From: Leptasterias polaris
Lineage: Eukaryota > Echinodermata > Asteroidea > Forcipulatida > Asteriidae
Length of the DNA stretch: 64,000 nucleotides
NCBI GenBank assembly: GCA_037783415.1
Contig: JAZGTN010000074.1
Location: forward strand, 372,001 to 436,000
Direction: 5' to 3'
Made by a program: the position numbers and the translations under genes. This document shows, in pieces, positions 1 to 9,804 of this stretch (position 1 is its first letter; every line of letters starts with the position of its first letter). Below the pieces are notes generated by a model. It ran no database searches, was not told the origin of the DNA, and worked only from the letters and a program-made list of their open reading frames with translations.

Positions 1-775
1 AGAAGGAACTCACATTAAATCACATTAAATATTGCCAAAGTGCTATACTTTCGAACCACCATCCTACCCCCCCCCCCCCCACCCGCATCAATGTAGGAAA
101 CTTGGATTAGCGCTCATAGGATTCAACGGTATTCAACATTAAATATTGCATAAAATAAACAAGAGAAGTTTACACCTATCATGAACCAATATGTAAAGAA
201 GGAACTAACATTAAATTTTGCCAAAGTGCTATACTTGTATTTTCGAAGCACCATCCTTCCCCCCCCCCCCGCCTCAATGTTGGAAACTTGAATGTTTTCA
301 GGGTCAAGAAACCCAACAAGACCCAAATTTTTATTATTGGATCAGTTGGTTAAGGCGGCCATTTTGAATTTCAAAATGGCCGCCAATCAATTTGGTTTTT
401 GCCCGTATCTCCGTCTACGAGCCTCACAGATAACATAAAATATTGCCATGTTTTCAGGATGAAGGAACCCAATGAGACCAAATACAAAAATGGTGGATCA
501 GTTGCTTAAGGCGGCCATTTTGATTATTAAAATATTGGTTTCTGATACAAAAAATAAACAGAAGGTTTTAATCCAAACTATTATTTGTTACCACATTTAA
601 TGACAAAGAAGAAACTCACATTAAATCACATTAAATATTGCCAAAGTGCTATACTTGTACTTTCGAAGTACCATTCCCCCCCCCCCCCCCCGCCTCAATG
701 TTGATTGTTGACAGGCATGCGATTGTGGGATTCAACATTGTAGCGGGGGGGGGGGGGGGGGGGTGTTCCGAAAGT
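1..775. repeat. Composite tandem repeat with poly-C tracts
   Basis: A block containing GCCAAAGTGCTATACTT and CGAA(G/C)(C/T)ACCAT followed by a C run and CATCAATGT or CTCAATGT occurs at about 1-110, 196-295 and 606-710. Between them a second block (ATGTTTTCAGG, then GGATCAGTTG, then AAGGCGGCCATTTTG) occurs at about 292-375 and 449-540. The array therefore mixes at least two unit types. A 19-base G run lies at 745-763. No coding potential is seen. Confidence 0.75.
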
Positions 776-780
776 ATTGA

Positions 781-930
781 AAATTAATCGGTTGGTGTGG
801 AAATTCTCCAATCATGGTATAACAGCTTTACACATTGTTTACATAATTGGCTTTATTGTTTAATTGTTGACCTAATTTATCGCTTGGTGTGGAAATTCTC
901 AAAGCATGGTATAACACACATTGGCTTGAT
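781..930 (-). repeat. Tandem duplication of the piggyBac 3' coding end
   Basis: The stretch around 790-830 and that around 882-922 are near-identical (both hold TGGTGTGGAAATTCTC and CATGGTATAAC) and are about 92 bp apart. The right-hand copy encodes the last residues of the piggyBac zinc-finger tail on the minus strand. The left-hand copy encodes a decayed version with a stop in place of a cysteine. Confidence 0.7.
877..930 (-). pseudogene. piggyBac transposase, last 17 codons and stop (cut off by TIR element copy L)
   Basis: Read on the minus strand from 930 to 877 this gives IKPMCVIPCFENFHTKR and then TAA. That is the second half of the cysteine-rich domain ending piggyBac transposases (C-x-x-P-C-F-x-x-x-H). 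The first half of the domain, ending CKQC-V, stops at 5350. The 4.4-kb TIR element (931-5349) separates the halves. Restoring one copy of the AT at the junction makes the two halves read in frame, so this is the displaced C-terminus of the same gene. Confidence 0.8.
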
Positions 931-2280
931 AGGCCGTACGGTGTAAACGAAAAGATGCCTGGAAAATGATTTCCGTTCCGACCCCCGTGGGTCTACTTTT
1001 TGAAGGTAGGCCTATATTTTGTGAGTTGTAGACATACTAAACACTATACTAAAAGTTCTCCAAAAAATATCCAGTCAAATTTGCAAAAACATGCAAAGTT
1101 TGCTAAAAACGTTGTTGGGCGCAATCTGTGAAAATGCGCGCGCGCAGTGTGCGAACTGAAGTCTTCCGACACACACAAATCAAATTGCGCGGCTGAGACA
1201 CGGTATTGACCATGGGCAGCGCGCCGTATCGATTCCCCCGTTGGTGTGTGGGCCGTAAAACATATTATAGGCCTATATCCTTTATTTTTAAAAAAATTAA
1301 TAAAAAATAAAAATTGCGTCGCGTCCAACAACATCAATTGTGTGGTTTAGGCCATGTTTAAAACTGTAGGCCTATTTCTCAAAAACTAGACTATCGTGTC
1401 TTTTTAACATCACTGAATGGTTAGCCATCAAAGTTTTGTGCCAAGAATAAATAGCTTAGTTTAATTAAAATATATAGGCTAGTCATTGAACAACAAGGAT
1501 GGAATGATGAGTCGCTCCAATTATTGTCAACAAAATTAAGGAACTGACAATGTTTTGTCTTATTCTTTTGAACTTTGATTTCTAATTAATAGGATAAAAG
1601 TTTTCCCCTAAAACACCTATCACTGTTGTTGCAAAAAAAATATCATAAGGCCTAAGGTAAACTATAAAAAATTAAAATAAAATAAAAAAATTAAAAAGGG
1701 GAAAATGTTTGTTTTATTAAGTTAAAACATTCCCCTTTACCCCTTATAACCCCCTTTTCTGTGAGGGTGCATGCAAACATCAAAGAAAAGGTATGTTTAA
1801 CTATCGCCTTTTGCCTTTTCGAGGAAGACCATTGTCTCCCACTGAAAACAACATCCATAGGATGGTTTTCAACGCTTTTCTGATCATTTTTCTGTCGATG
1901 TCTTTCGCCGGAACACTCGCTAATTCGTTAAGAATTAATGGGCAGGAAAGTGCCTATAGGCACACCGTCTCCTTTTTTCTCATGATCCTCCCTCCTTTCC
2001 GCCGCCCCCCCCCCTCCCACACACACCCCTTTCTTGTGGATTTTCCCTTACCAGGCCCGTAACTAGGGGGTGAGCCGCTCATAGTATAATTTTCTTTGTT
2101 CATCCCAAAATCATTTAAAATTTACCCAGTCAAATTCCCTTGTGGTGAATTCAATATCGGCTGCGTTTTCCCAGGTTGTATCGTACTTGGATGTGATCAC
2201 TGGCTACACTTTTTGAATAGCTTCTGACTGGTAACCCCACAACAAGGATTATTGACAAAAATAGGGAGACGGCCAACATA

Positions 2281-2352
2281 GGTCTAGATAGCTCAGTTGG
2301 TAGAGCGCCGGTACGTTAATCCGGAGGTCGTTGGTTCAAATTCCACTCTAGC
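2281..2352 (+). repeat. tRNA-like segment inside TIR element copy L
   Basis: The segment has a box A-like TAGCTCAGTTGG, a box B-like GGTTCAAATTCC, and D-, anticodon- and T-arm-like parts. The anticodon position would read GTT (Asn), but the base before it is C rather than the universal T and the acceptor stem pairs poorly. It is flanked by GACTGGGTAAATTT-type words, as are the related copies at 21353-21423, 60142-60360 and 60606-60676. This is best read as a tRNA-derived repeat, not a working tRNA gene. Confidence 0.7.
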
Positions 2353-2896
2353 TAGTACATTTGTTTTGTTCAACCCAAACTCGTTTAAAATTTACCCAGT
2401 CAGTTTCCCTTATGGTTTATCATTTGATAAACAAATTAATAAATAAATAAAAAAGCATCAATAAAAAGGCATAAATAAATAATAAAAAAAACCACCAAGA
2501 TCGAAAAAGGAAGAAAAAGTCCACACAAAATGTAAATAAATGGTGCCCTCAAAAATCCCAAACAAAAACTAACAAATTTACAAAATTGGCTGGAATTGGG
2601 CCTTCCATGGGCCTTCATTATCAAAAAAGGAAAAATCCAGCGCCCCCACCCCCTCCCTCGTCACTGAGCAACGGGTGCCGCTAATTTATAAACGTGCCGA
2701 TGTTCTTTTCTTTCATATTCGCCCCCCAAAAAAAAAAAACCAAAATAAATAAAAATAAAAATAAAAATATTAATAATAAATAAAGATAACAATAAAATAA
2801 AATAGATAATAAAAATTTAAGGGTTAGAAGAATAATTCCTTTTACAGGCCTGCCCCCAACAATTGTTTTTGTATCCCCCACCCTCTTTAGAACTGT

Positions 2897-3760
2897 TGTT
2901 ACGATCCAAAAAAAACTCCAAACTATCCGTGAATATAAATCACTCAAAAAGCCTGAATTTCCTCAGATGCAACAAAGAAATCAAACAAGGTGATACTGAT
3001 GTAAAGAACACAGAATCAAAGTGATTTAATGATAAAACTATCAACCACTTCAGTTACCGATTTGGTTTAACAAACGTACAAGGATTGTGTAAAACAAGTG
3101 TACATTAAAAATGGTTCTTATACAAAATAAGAATCTTACGGGCTAATACGTCAACCTGGATGAAATACAGGCGAGGATCAACAGAAGATACAGCGAGGAA
3201 CACATACACTGGCTCTAAAACGATCAACTCCAGGGGCGATAAATCAGTTCTTTGCCGATGTGACTACGAGCTATCACGGGTAAACTCACTCCGACAAAAT
3301 GTCCAGAAGAAGACGAAGCAACAACGGGTACACAATCTGACACCCGCCACAAAATATGGGGAAGAAGACCCCAAAATACCGAACTGTAGATTACGTTCGA
3401 AAATGTCTTTTCCGGAATTCAATTAAGCTCTTTAACTGCACTCGGTCAAAAGCGAACTCTATCACAAGCTCCTCCAACGAGTTGAAAAACAATCACAGAA
3501 GTCGTACTTCCACCAGTCTGAGTATTTGTGTCCTAGAGTATTTGTGTCCTGTCGAAGATTTATCCCCAGCCCGTATATAAAGGATTTGTGATGTTTTCTG
3601 GAAAGTACTAAAACTAACTTCAAACCTCCTAGATCATTCTAGATCCTTCACAACGGATTAGCGCCGCCCACTAGGGTCAACGGACTTACACACAGAGAAT
3701 GAGTGACAGCGTGCGTTGTTTACACATAATTACATGTACACGCATTAGGGTCTCATAACA
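2897..3760. mobile_element. Solo LTR, 864 bp, with CTGT target duplication
   Basis: The segment begins TGTTACGATCC and ends CTCATAACA, giving TG...CA ends with a TGTTA/TAACA inverted repeat. CTGT occurs directly before (2893-2896) and after (3761-3764). Copy R of the host element has uninterrupted sequence with one CTGT here, which is the empty site. A TATA-like GTATATAAAGG is at about 3572, so the LTR promoter would read on the plus strand. The family is not identified; a 4-bp duplication fits Ty3/Gypsy. Confidence 0.85.
3571..3581 (+). promoter_or_regulatory. TATA box of the solo LTR
   Basis: GTATATAAAGG lies about 180 bp before the LTR's right end, a usual place for the U3/R promoter of an LTR element. 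It gives the likely orientation of the lost retrotransposon. Confidence 0.45.
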
Positions 3761-4334
3761 CTGTATAATAATAGGCCCTATGATGACGCCTCATTTCTTC
3801 AAGCTTGCCTTAATACATGATTCTCACTCGACACGGGGAGAAGCTACATTTTTAATAATTTACAAAAATTTATTATTTATTTAACATTTATTTACATTGA
3901 ACATTTTAACTGCGTTACGGTCCTATTTTCTTTGCATGTCCTTGTTCTCTAATAACAATTAGCGCATGAGGTCCTTTATGCACTGTATGCTGTATAGGCC
4001 TATATCGAGTACGGGGCCTACTATCAAAAGATGCTGTGTTTTTCGTGATCTCACACACATGATCACGCGCTTGAACACGGCCTCATGCATGATTTTACTC
4101 TTCCCTGAAAATATATTGTGCTTTCTCAGCTTTGACAGATTTTAGGTGAACAAAACACTTCGGATTTATCACGGGGTCTTTCTCACCCGAGCGAGGCATG
4201 GGCGCCGCCATGTTTGTTTTGGGGTGTCACATGACGTGTGACCTAGGATGTGATTGGCGAATTTAGATCACATGGTGTCTGTGCGCAGGTATTTCAAATA
4301 AAATGTAACGAGCCGACGTATCACAACCGTAAAC

Positions 4335-5155
4335 TACGGAGCTCCACGAGGGCCATGCCACTTATCTAGATATTGACATAATTTATCTCACCAAGACGAC
4401 TTCCTAAAACTAAGAAGTCGACTTATCCTGATAATTTATCTCACCAAGACGACTTCCTAAAACTAAGAAGTCGACTTATCCTGATAATTTATCTCACCAA
4501 GACAATTTCTTAAAACTGTGAAGTCGACTTATCCTGATAATTTATGTTGCCAAGACGACTTCCTGAAACTAAGAAGTCGACTTATCATGTTAGTTTATCT
4601 CACCAAGACGACTTCCTAAAATTAAAATGTTGACTTAACATGATAGTTTATCTTGCCAAGTCAACCTTTTAAAACGAAAAAGCCGACTTATCCTGATAAT
4701 TTATGTTGCCAAGACGACCCTGAAACTAAGAAGTCGACTTATCCTGATAATTTATCTCGCCAAGAGAGGAAGTCGTCTTGGTTAGATAAATTATCAGGAT
4801 AAGTCGACCTCTGAGTTTCAGGAAGTCGCCTTCGTGAGATCATTTATCAGGATAAGTCGACTTCTTAGTTTTAGGAAGTCGTCTTGGTGAGATAAACTTT
4901 CATGATAAGTCGACTTCTTAGTTTCAGGAAGTCGTCTTGGTGAGATAAATTATCAGGATAAGTCGACTTCTTAGTTTTAGGAAGTCGTCTTGGTGAGATA
5001 AATTATCAGGATAAGTCAACCTTTTAGTTTTAGGAAGTCGTCTTGGTGAGATAAATTATCAGGATAAGTCGACTTTTTCGTTCTAAAAAGTTGACTTGGC
5101 AAGATAAATTATGTCGTTATCTAGATAAGTGGCATGGCCCTCGTGGAGCTCCGTA
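4335..5155. mobile_element. Fold-back element made of inverted arrays of a 53-bp repeat
   Basis: The ends are TACGGAGCTCC and GGAGCTCCGTA, flanked by GTAAAC on both sides (4329-4334 and 5156-5161). Alternatively the ends are CTACGG/CCGTAG with TAAA. About eight direct copies of a 53-bp unit (core CACCAAGACGACTTCCTAAA, then AAGTCGACTTATC) fill 4376-4765; about seven inverted copies fill 4766-5110. The whole can fold into a giant hairpin. Copy R of the host TIR element lacks it and shows the single target sequence. Confidence 0.85.
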
Positions 5156-5349
5156 GTAAACAGTGTTCGATCGCTGTCGATTATCTAGTGCAATGTTTGG
5201 TCGATAATTTCTCAAATTTGACTGGCGTTTTTGTGGAGAACTTTCGGAATCGTAATCGCCAGCAATTACTCTGTTAAAAACTGTAGAGTTATCTTAGACC
5301 CACAGGGGTCGGAACGGGACTACAAGATACAGTTTACCCCGTATGGCCT

Positions 5350-7255
5350 ATGACACATTGCTTGCATATCATGCGAGTTTGTTTCCTATTAGAGGTCGAA
5401 CTGCATACAACACAGTCGCGTTTCTTCCCGCCAACATTCCGACCAGGAAAGTGCTGAGTTGAAAGGGCGTTTGAAGCACTTGACACTTGACTGCATGGTC
5501 AACTGGGTTGTACTCCAATCTTGAAATAAGTGCCTCTATCACCTTGACCCGGAAATCCAAAGTAGACAAACTCTTGTTTGTATGGATGCTGTTGTATACG
5601 ACATTAACATTAAGCAAACATATGTCTAGGATTGTGATAAATACACGTTTCCACCATTTGAGTGTTTTGTGGGTATGAGTATAGTACGTGCACAATTGTC
5701 CTGCCAGATCCGTGCCCCCCATGTATTTATTGTAATCCTCGACTATGCACGGTTTTTGGATATGACGATGTCCTGTTGAAGTTTTTCGGCTGCGAATCTT
5801 TTTACTGGTGACACTGCAATCGCCATAGTTTGACAGGAGAGTGACACGTTTTGTGTCCTGCCACATAACGCATAGTTGGCCTGCTTTCTGATAAAATTGG
5901 GGATCTGCTCCGCTTTTCATGGGGTACTTTTGGGGATTTGCCAATTCGGGTATCCCTAGGGTGGTATAGCGCACATTTCCACAAGCTCCGAATCCTAGCT
6001 CAGACAACTTGAGAACAGAGCCGGGCTACTAAACCAATTGTCCATGTAGATGCAATGTCCTTTATTTTCGAGTCCCTGCAAAAGGTTCAATACTACGTTG
6101 CCTGGTGCCCCTATTTCGGATGGATGGTTTGTCTCAGGATAACTTTACAGAGGACTGTCCTTGTGGGGAGCTGGGCTGCGATCCTGTGAACAACTCCCAG
6201 GCACATGTGTACCCTGTGTCTGATTCGTTCAATGAGAAAGATTTTAATCCCCATTTTGCGGCTTTTCTTGGCATGTACTGCTTGAAGCTCAGTCGTCCTT
6301 TGAATTTGACCATCGTCTCGTCCGGTGAAAGGCGATCGTCAAGCCTGGTACACCCGGAGGAATGATGGTAGTACAATGTTTAACAGTGGGCGTAATTTTG
6401 CAAGTTTGTCACGGGGAGAGTCGCCCTCCGCAACTCTGTTATTGGCGAAGTGGAAAAATCGAAATCGGTTACGAGCCATGGTTGCTGAGTACAGGGGACT
6501 TCGTAGAATTTCAGACCTGGACCAATGCATGGAGTAACGAGGCCTTTTGTTGATTCCCATGCAAAGAAGTAGGGCCACGAATGCCATCATTTCAGATACA
6601 TAATATTAGTTGGTCCCCAAGCACGCTTTTTTTCTGCAGCCGCTCCCAGAGTTTGAAGTGCATAACGATTTGTCTCCTGTACCATAATCTGCCACACTGC
6701 TTCACAAAAGTACAGTTTGAAGATTTGTATGGGGGAGAACGAACTCAAGTCTTCTGTAGCCCCGGTGTTTGCTGTAAATTTCACAGGCGGTCGCCGGGTG
6801 TAAGACTTGGCTTCACGCCATCCACACCGGAAATTCGGCTTCTTGGTCTTGGTCTTCGATGAACACGATGAGGTCGAGGCGATGGGCTCCTCATCACTGC
6901 CTTCTTCGTCCGACACATCAAATGGCGAATCCTCGTCAGAACCGCTATCTGCAAAGATTTCTTCCAAAATTTTATCATTTTCATCGGCCATGTTGTCACA
7001 ATCTATTACTCAAGAAGAATGCGTGGGTGACGCTTGAAGAGGGGACGCGGGCAGCTTGTTGCCGGGGTGATGCACGCACGCGGGGCCTGCATGGGATTGA
7101 GGGCGCTATTTACATTTTGAGAACTTACTGTTGGTGTGTGTGCCAGTGAAGCTCAATGGTCAACAACAGAGAAAATATTTACGTGCCATACGGACTCGGT
7201 GGTCACGAAGTGGGATGTTTTTTTGAGTCGATATGCCTCAGCGGTACTGAAAGGG
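5350..7255 (-). pseudogene. piggyBac transposase pseudogene (main part)
   Basis: The start is ATG at 6991. An acidic N-terminus (EEIFADSGSDEDSPFDVSDE) leads to the conserved ETNRYA segment. The DDE core follows in broken frames: DETMVKFKGR (first D), MDNWFSSP near 6045 (second D), and YNKYMGGTDLAGQL (third D). The fourth aspartate of the usual GGVDxxD is replaced by G. KWWKRVF and the first half of the cysteine-rich domain (RDCVVC, ICKQC) come last. Frameshifts lie near 6590, 6370, 6010-6130 and 5460. The 5' terminus is probably at 7255, where the minus strand reads CCCTTTCAGTACC behind TTAC, a decayed form of the TTAA target. The gene is dead. Confidence 0.85.
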
Positions 7256-7312
7256 TTACCCTAACCCTAACCCTAACCCTTACCCCAACTCCAACCCTAA
7301 CCCTAATCCCCT
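7256..7312. repeat. Interstitial telomere-like (CCCTAA)n tract
   Basis: TTACCCTAACCCTAACCCTA followed by degenerate units (CCTTACCCCAACTCCAACC) and two more CCCTAA units. This is the metazoan telomere motif, in C-rich orientation, directly at the 5' end of the piggyBac element. It is too short and internal to be a chromosome end. Confidence 0.85.
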
Positions 7313-7967
7313 ACAGGCATAAATGTTTGTAGTCTCATCTCAAGACAGGAATTGGCAGTATTACAGTACAAAACCCCTCGCTAAGGTGTAAAAAAAAAAT
7401 GCTTCCAGCATACTAAACGTTCCAGATGACTAAATATAACACATTACGTCATGTCATGCCTGCGCGCAGCAAGCGAAAGTAGTCAATTTTGTGCCGCACT
7501 GAGTGTTCCTCTAGTCTCTAGCTGTCATGGCGTTGCCCATGAGCTGTAGTACTACTACTAGTAGTGATGAACGCACAAGCATGTCAAGTCGTTTCGTAAC
7601 TCTAGGTGTGAAGACACCAAGAATAATTCATTACCTTTAATACCAGCGGGAAGTATGTGGAAGGCCTGACAGAGGGGGAAAAGAGGGCTGTACGTGCCCA
7701 ATCTAAGAAATATTCTTACGACGAGGCCAGTAAGTACCCAATGACAAATGAGTTACCATAGTTACTATAATAGTAGTACTACAGTACTACATGGAGGAAG
7801 ATAACTACATGTAGTGTGTGTAAGAGCACCATTGGTAGCACTAACTTAGTTAGCGCTGTATGTAGCACAGTACGTATATTTCGCCTGTTGTAGCGAAAGG
7901 CAATTTAAGAGCAATTTAAACTTGGTGTGGATTGTAATTGTGTGTTCATTACCTCGTGTCAATCACC
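7313..7967. other. No gene seen; probable 5' flank or 5' UTR of the following LINE
   Basis: Short TAC/TAG trinucleotide clusters occur at about 7550-7566 and 7768-7790. No open frame with family similarity was found. Some of it may be the untranslated leader of the LINE that starts at 7968. Confidence 0.4.
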
Positions 7968-8470
7968 ATGGATCTTCGTAATACACTACTGGGCCTGGGA
8001 CTCGTAATTACTCTTCTTGCAAGATCTTCAAGCACTACAAACATCATCAGGGAGCATAAGTATACAATCTCCAACTCTACCTCAGTGAAGTGTGAAATCT
8101 ACTCCCGGGTGAGTTTGTTCCATGTTTTTCTCAAGTTCTGCGATGGCGTTTTGACACTTCAACATGGCGGGAATTTTTCGCATTGTAACATTATTATTTC
8201 TAACAATTCGCCTTTTTTGATAAGAGCAAGTCTTATTCTGTTGCTCTCCGGTGATATTCAAACCAACCCTGGGCCAAGAACAGTTAAAGCACATAAATAC
8301 CCTTGTGGGAACTGTCGGAAAAATGTTAACAAAAACCACAAAGCTATGGAATGTGAGGACTGCTTGGTATGGTACCACACTAAGTGCATGGGCATGAGTG
8401 ATAACATCTACCAGGTACATATGCAACATAATTCCTACGTGTAGTATGCCATAAATGTGGTATTCCAAAC
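7968..8470 (+). pseudogene. LINE (CR1-like) ORF, N-terminal part: signal-like leader, 2A-like motif, PHD finger
   Basis: The ATG at 7968 has a good context (CACCATGG) and starts a hydrophobic leader (MDLRNTLLGLGLVITLLA). Near 8247-8276 the protein reads SGDIQTNPGP, which resembles the 2A translational-recoding signal D(V/I)ExNPGP with Q in place of E. A PHD-type zinc finger follows (CGNC, CEDC, WYHTKC, then CHKCG after a frameshift near 8440). CR1/L2-superclade LINEs of marine invertebrates are known to carry both a 2A-like peptide and a PHD finger at this end. Confidence 0.75.
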
Positions 8471-8485
8471 TTTACCAACTCGTCT

Positions 8486-9563
8486 TTGTTTGCCACCTTT
8501 GAAACATCAAATTCATTTGAGGCCCTGGATAGTGACATTGATAATGCTAACAGTGACATTTTTAATGCTTCGCAAGGATTTATAACTGATAAAAACAGCA
8601 ACCTTAGCCCAATAGGCTCGTCATCAAGTCCAAAGGGACAACGGAGCAACCCAAAAAAACTTAGCAAATCCACGCAAAAACTTCTGAACATTAATTTCCA
8701 GAGTATCGGCAACAAAATCGCCCAGTTTCAGGCAATACTCGAGACTGAAGACCCTGATATTATTGTAGGGACTGAGACCTGGTTAAACAGTTCAGTATAC
8801 TCCAGTGAATTTCTACCGTCCACCTTCCAGACTTTTCGTAGGGATCGATCAACGGACACCACCGGCGGGTGGTGTTTTTCTCGCAGTGAAATCTAATCTT
8901 ATCGCTCAAGAAGAACCAAACATTCAAACCAATTGTGAATCAATTTGGGCAAGTATGCATGTTAAAGGTAAACCAGCCATTTATGTTGGTGCTTTTTACA
9001 GAAAGCACTTTGGTAAAACCAATCTAGATACAACTTATCTACAAGAACTTGAAAATTCAATTCGCAAAATCCCTTCAACCAGCCAAATCATCATTGCCGG
9101 GGATTTTAACTTGCCTGATGTGGATTGAGTGAAAAACGATTTTCCGCCGGGGGGAAGCTATCCTTCCATCAGTAAGCAAATGATTAACATTGCACACGAC
9201 CACAACTTGCATCAAGTTGTTTCCAACCCAACGAGAGAAGACAACATCTTAGATCCTACACTTCCTGGAATCTCAGATCATAACATTGTGTCGATAGAGA
9301 TTCTCACTTCATCGCAGAGGATCAAACAGCCTCGAAGAAAAATCTACCTGTACAAGAAGGGAAACCTTGAACAGATTAACGAAAACTTGACCAACTACGG
9401 AAAGTCCGTCACGGATGATGTTTATGATACTTCTACCGTAAACGATCTGTGGTTGGGTTTTAAGCAGGCCTTAACTTCTGCAATGGATCGCCACATTCCA
9501 TCTAAAATGTTCAGACCTAGTAACAGTTTACATGGTTCAAACCTTCTCACCGAAAATCACTGA
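8486..9563 (+). pseudogene. LINE (CR1-like) apurinic/apyrimidinic endonuclease domain
   Basis: An APE-type endonuclease would nick the target DNA. Visible motifs are LLNINFQSIGNK, IIVGTETWLN, IIAGDFNLPDVD and GISDHNIV. A frameshift lies near 8865 (GG|GVFLAVKSN). A stop at 9126-9128 replaces the tryptophan usual after GDFNLPDVD. The element cannot make a full protein. Confidence 0.8.
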
Positions 9564-9804
9564 GACGGAAACGTCGGGCCTACAATAAAGCCTGCAGGAC
9601 TGGTCTAGACTCTGACTGGCTTAAATTTAGGGAACTACGTCGTTTCTCAGACCGTAGTTCTAGAAAATCTCGCAATGAATATCTTCATGAAAATGGGTGA
9701 AAACTTGACAGCAAGTAATACAAAACCATTCTGGAATTACATAAAGAGCTTGAGGGTTCATCTGGAGTGTCGGCACTTACATGTAAAACTACAAATATAT
9801 TGCT

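Larger units (their letters stand above)
931..5349 (+). mobile_element. TIR DNA transposon, copy L (non-autonomous, ~2.72 kb without nested insertions)
   Basis: The outer end reads AGGCCGTACGGTGTAAAC inward and the inner end, on the minus strand, AGGCCATACGGGGTAAAC. Similarity between the ends continues about 170 bp (CCGTTCCGACCCC, GTGGGTCTA, AGTTCTCCA, CCAGTCAAATTTG), so the element has long imperfect TIRs. It sits in the piggyBac coding sequence with AT on both sides, or TA if the ends are taken as GGCC. Copy R (20076-22762) matches it along its length in inverse orientation. Two later insertions lie inside: a solo LTR (2897-3760) and a fold-back element (4335-5155). No transposase is seen. 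Confidence 0.8.

Noticed and set aside
1793..2062. 89-codon frame conserved in both TIR copies (MFNYRLLPFRGRPLSP)
   Set aside because: The two copies are near-identical DNA, so the frame is conserved by recent common origin. The C-termini diverge by frameshift and no known domain is visible.
2281..2352. Functional tRNA-Asn gene
   Set aside because: Position 33 is C instead of T, the acceptor stem pairs poorly and the segment recurs in a transposon with degenerate copies.
6105..7149. Plus-strand frames over the piggyBac gene
   Set aside because: Shadows of the minus-strand transposase.
7256..7312. True chromosome end
   Set aside because: Fewer than ten units, already degenerate, with complex sequence on both sides.
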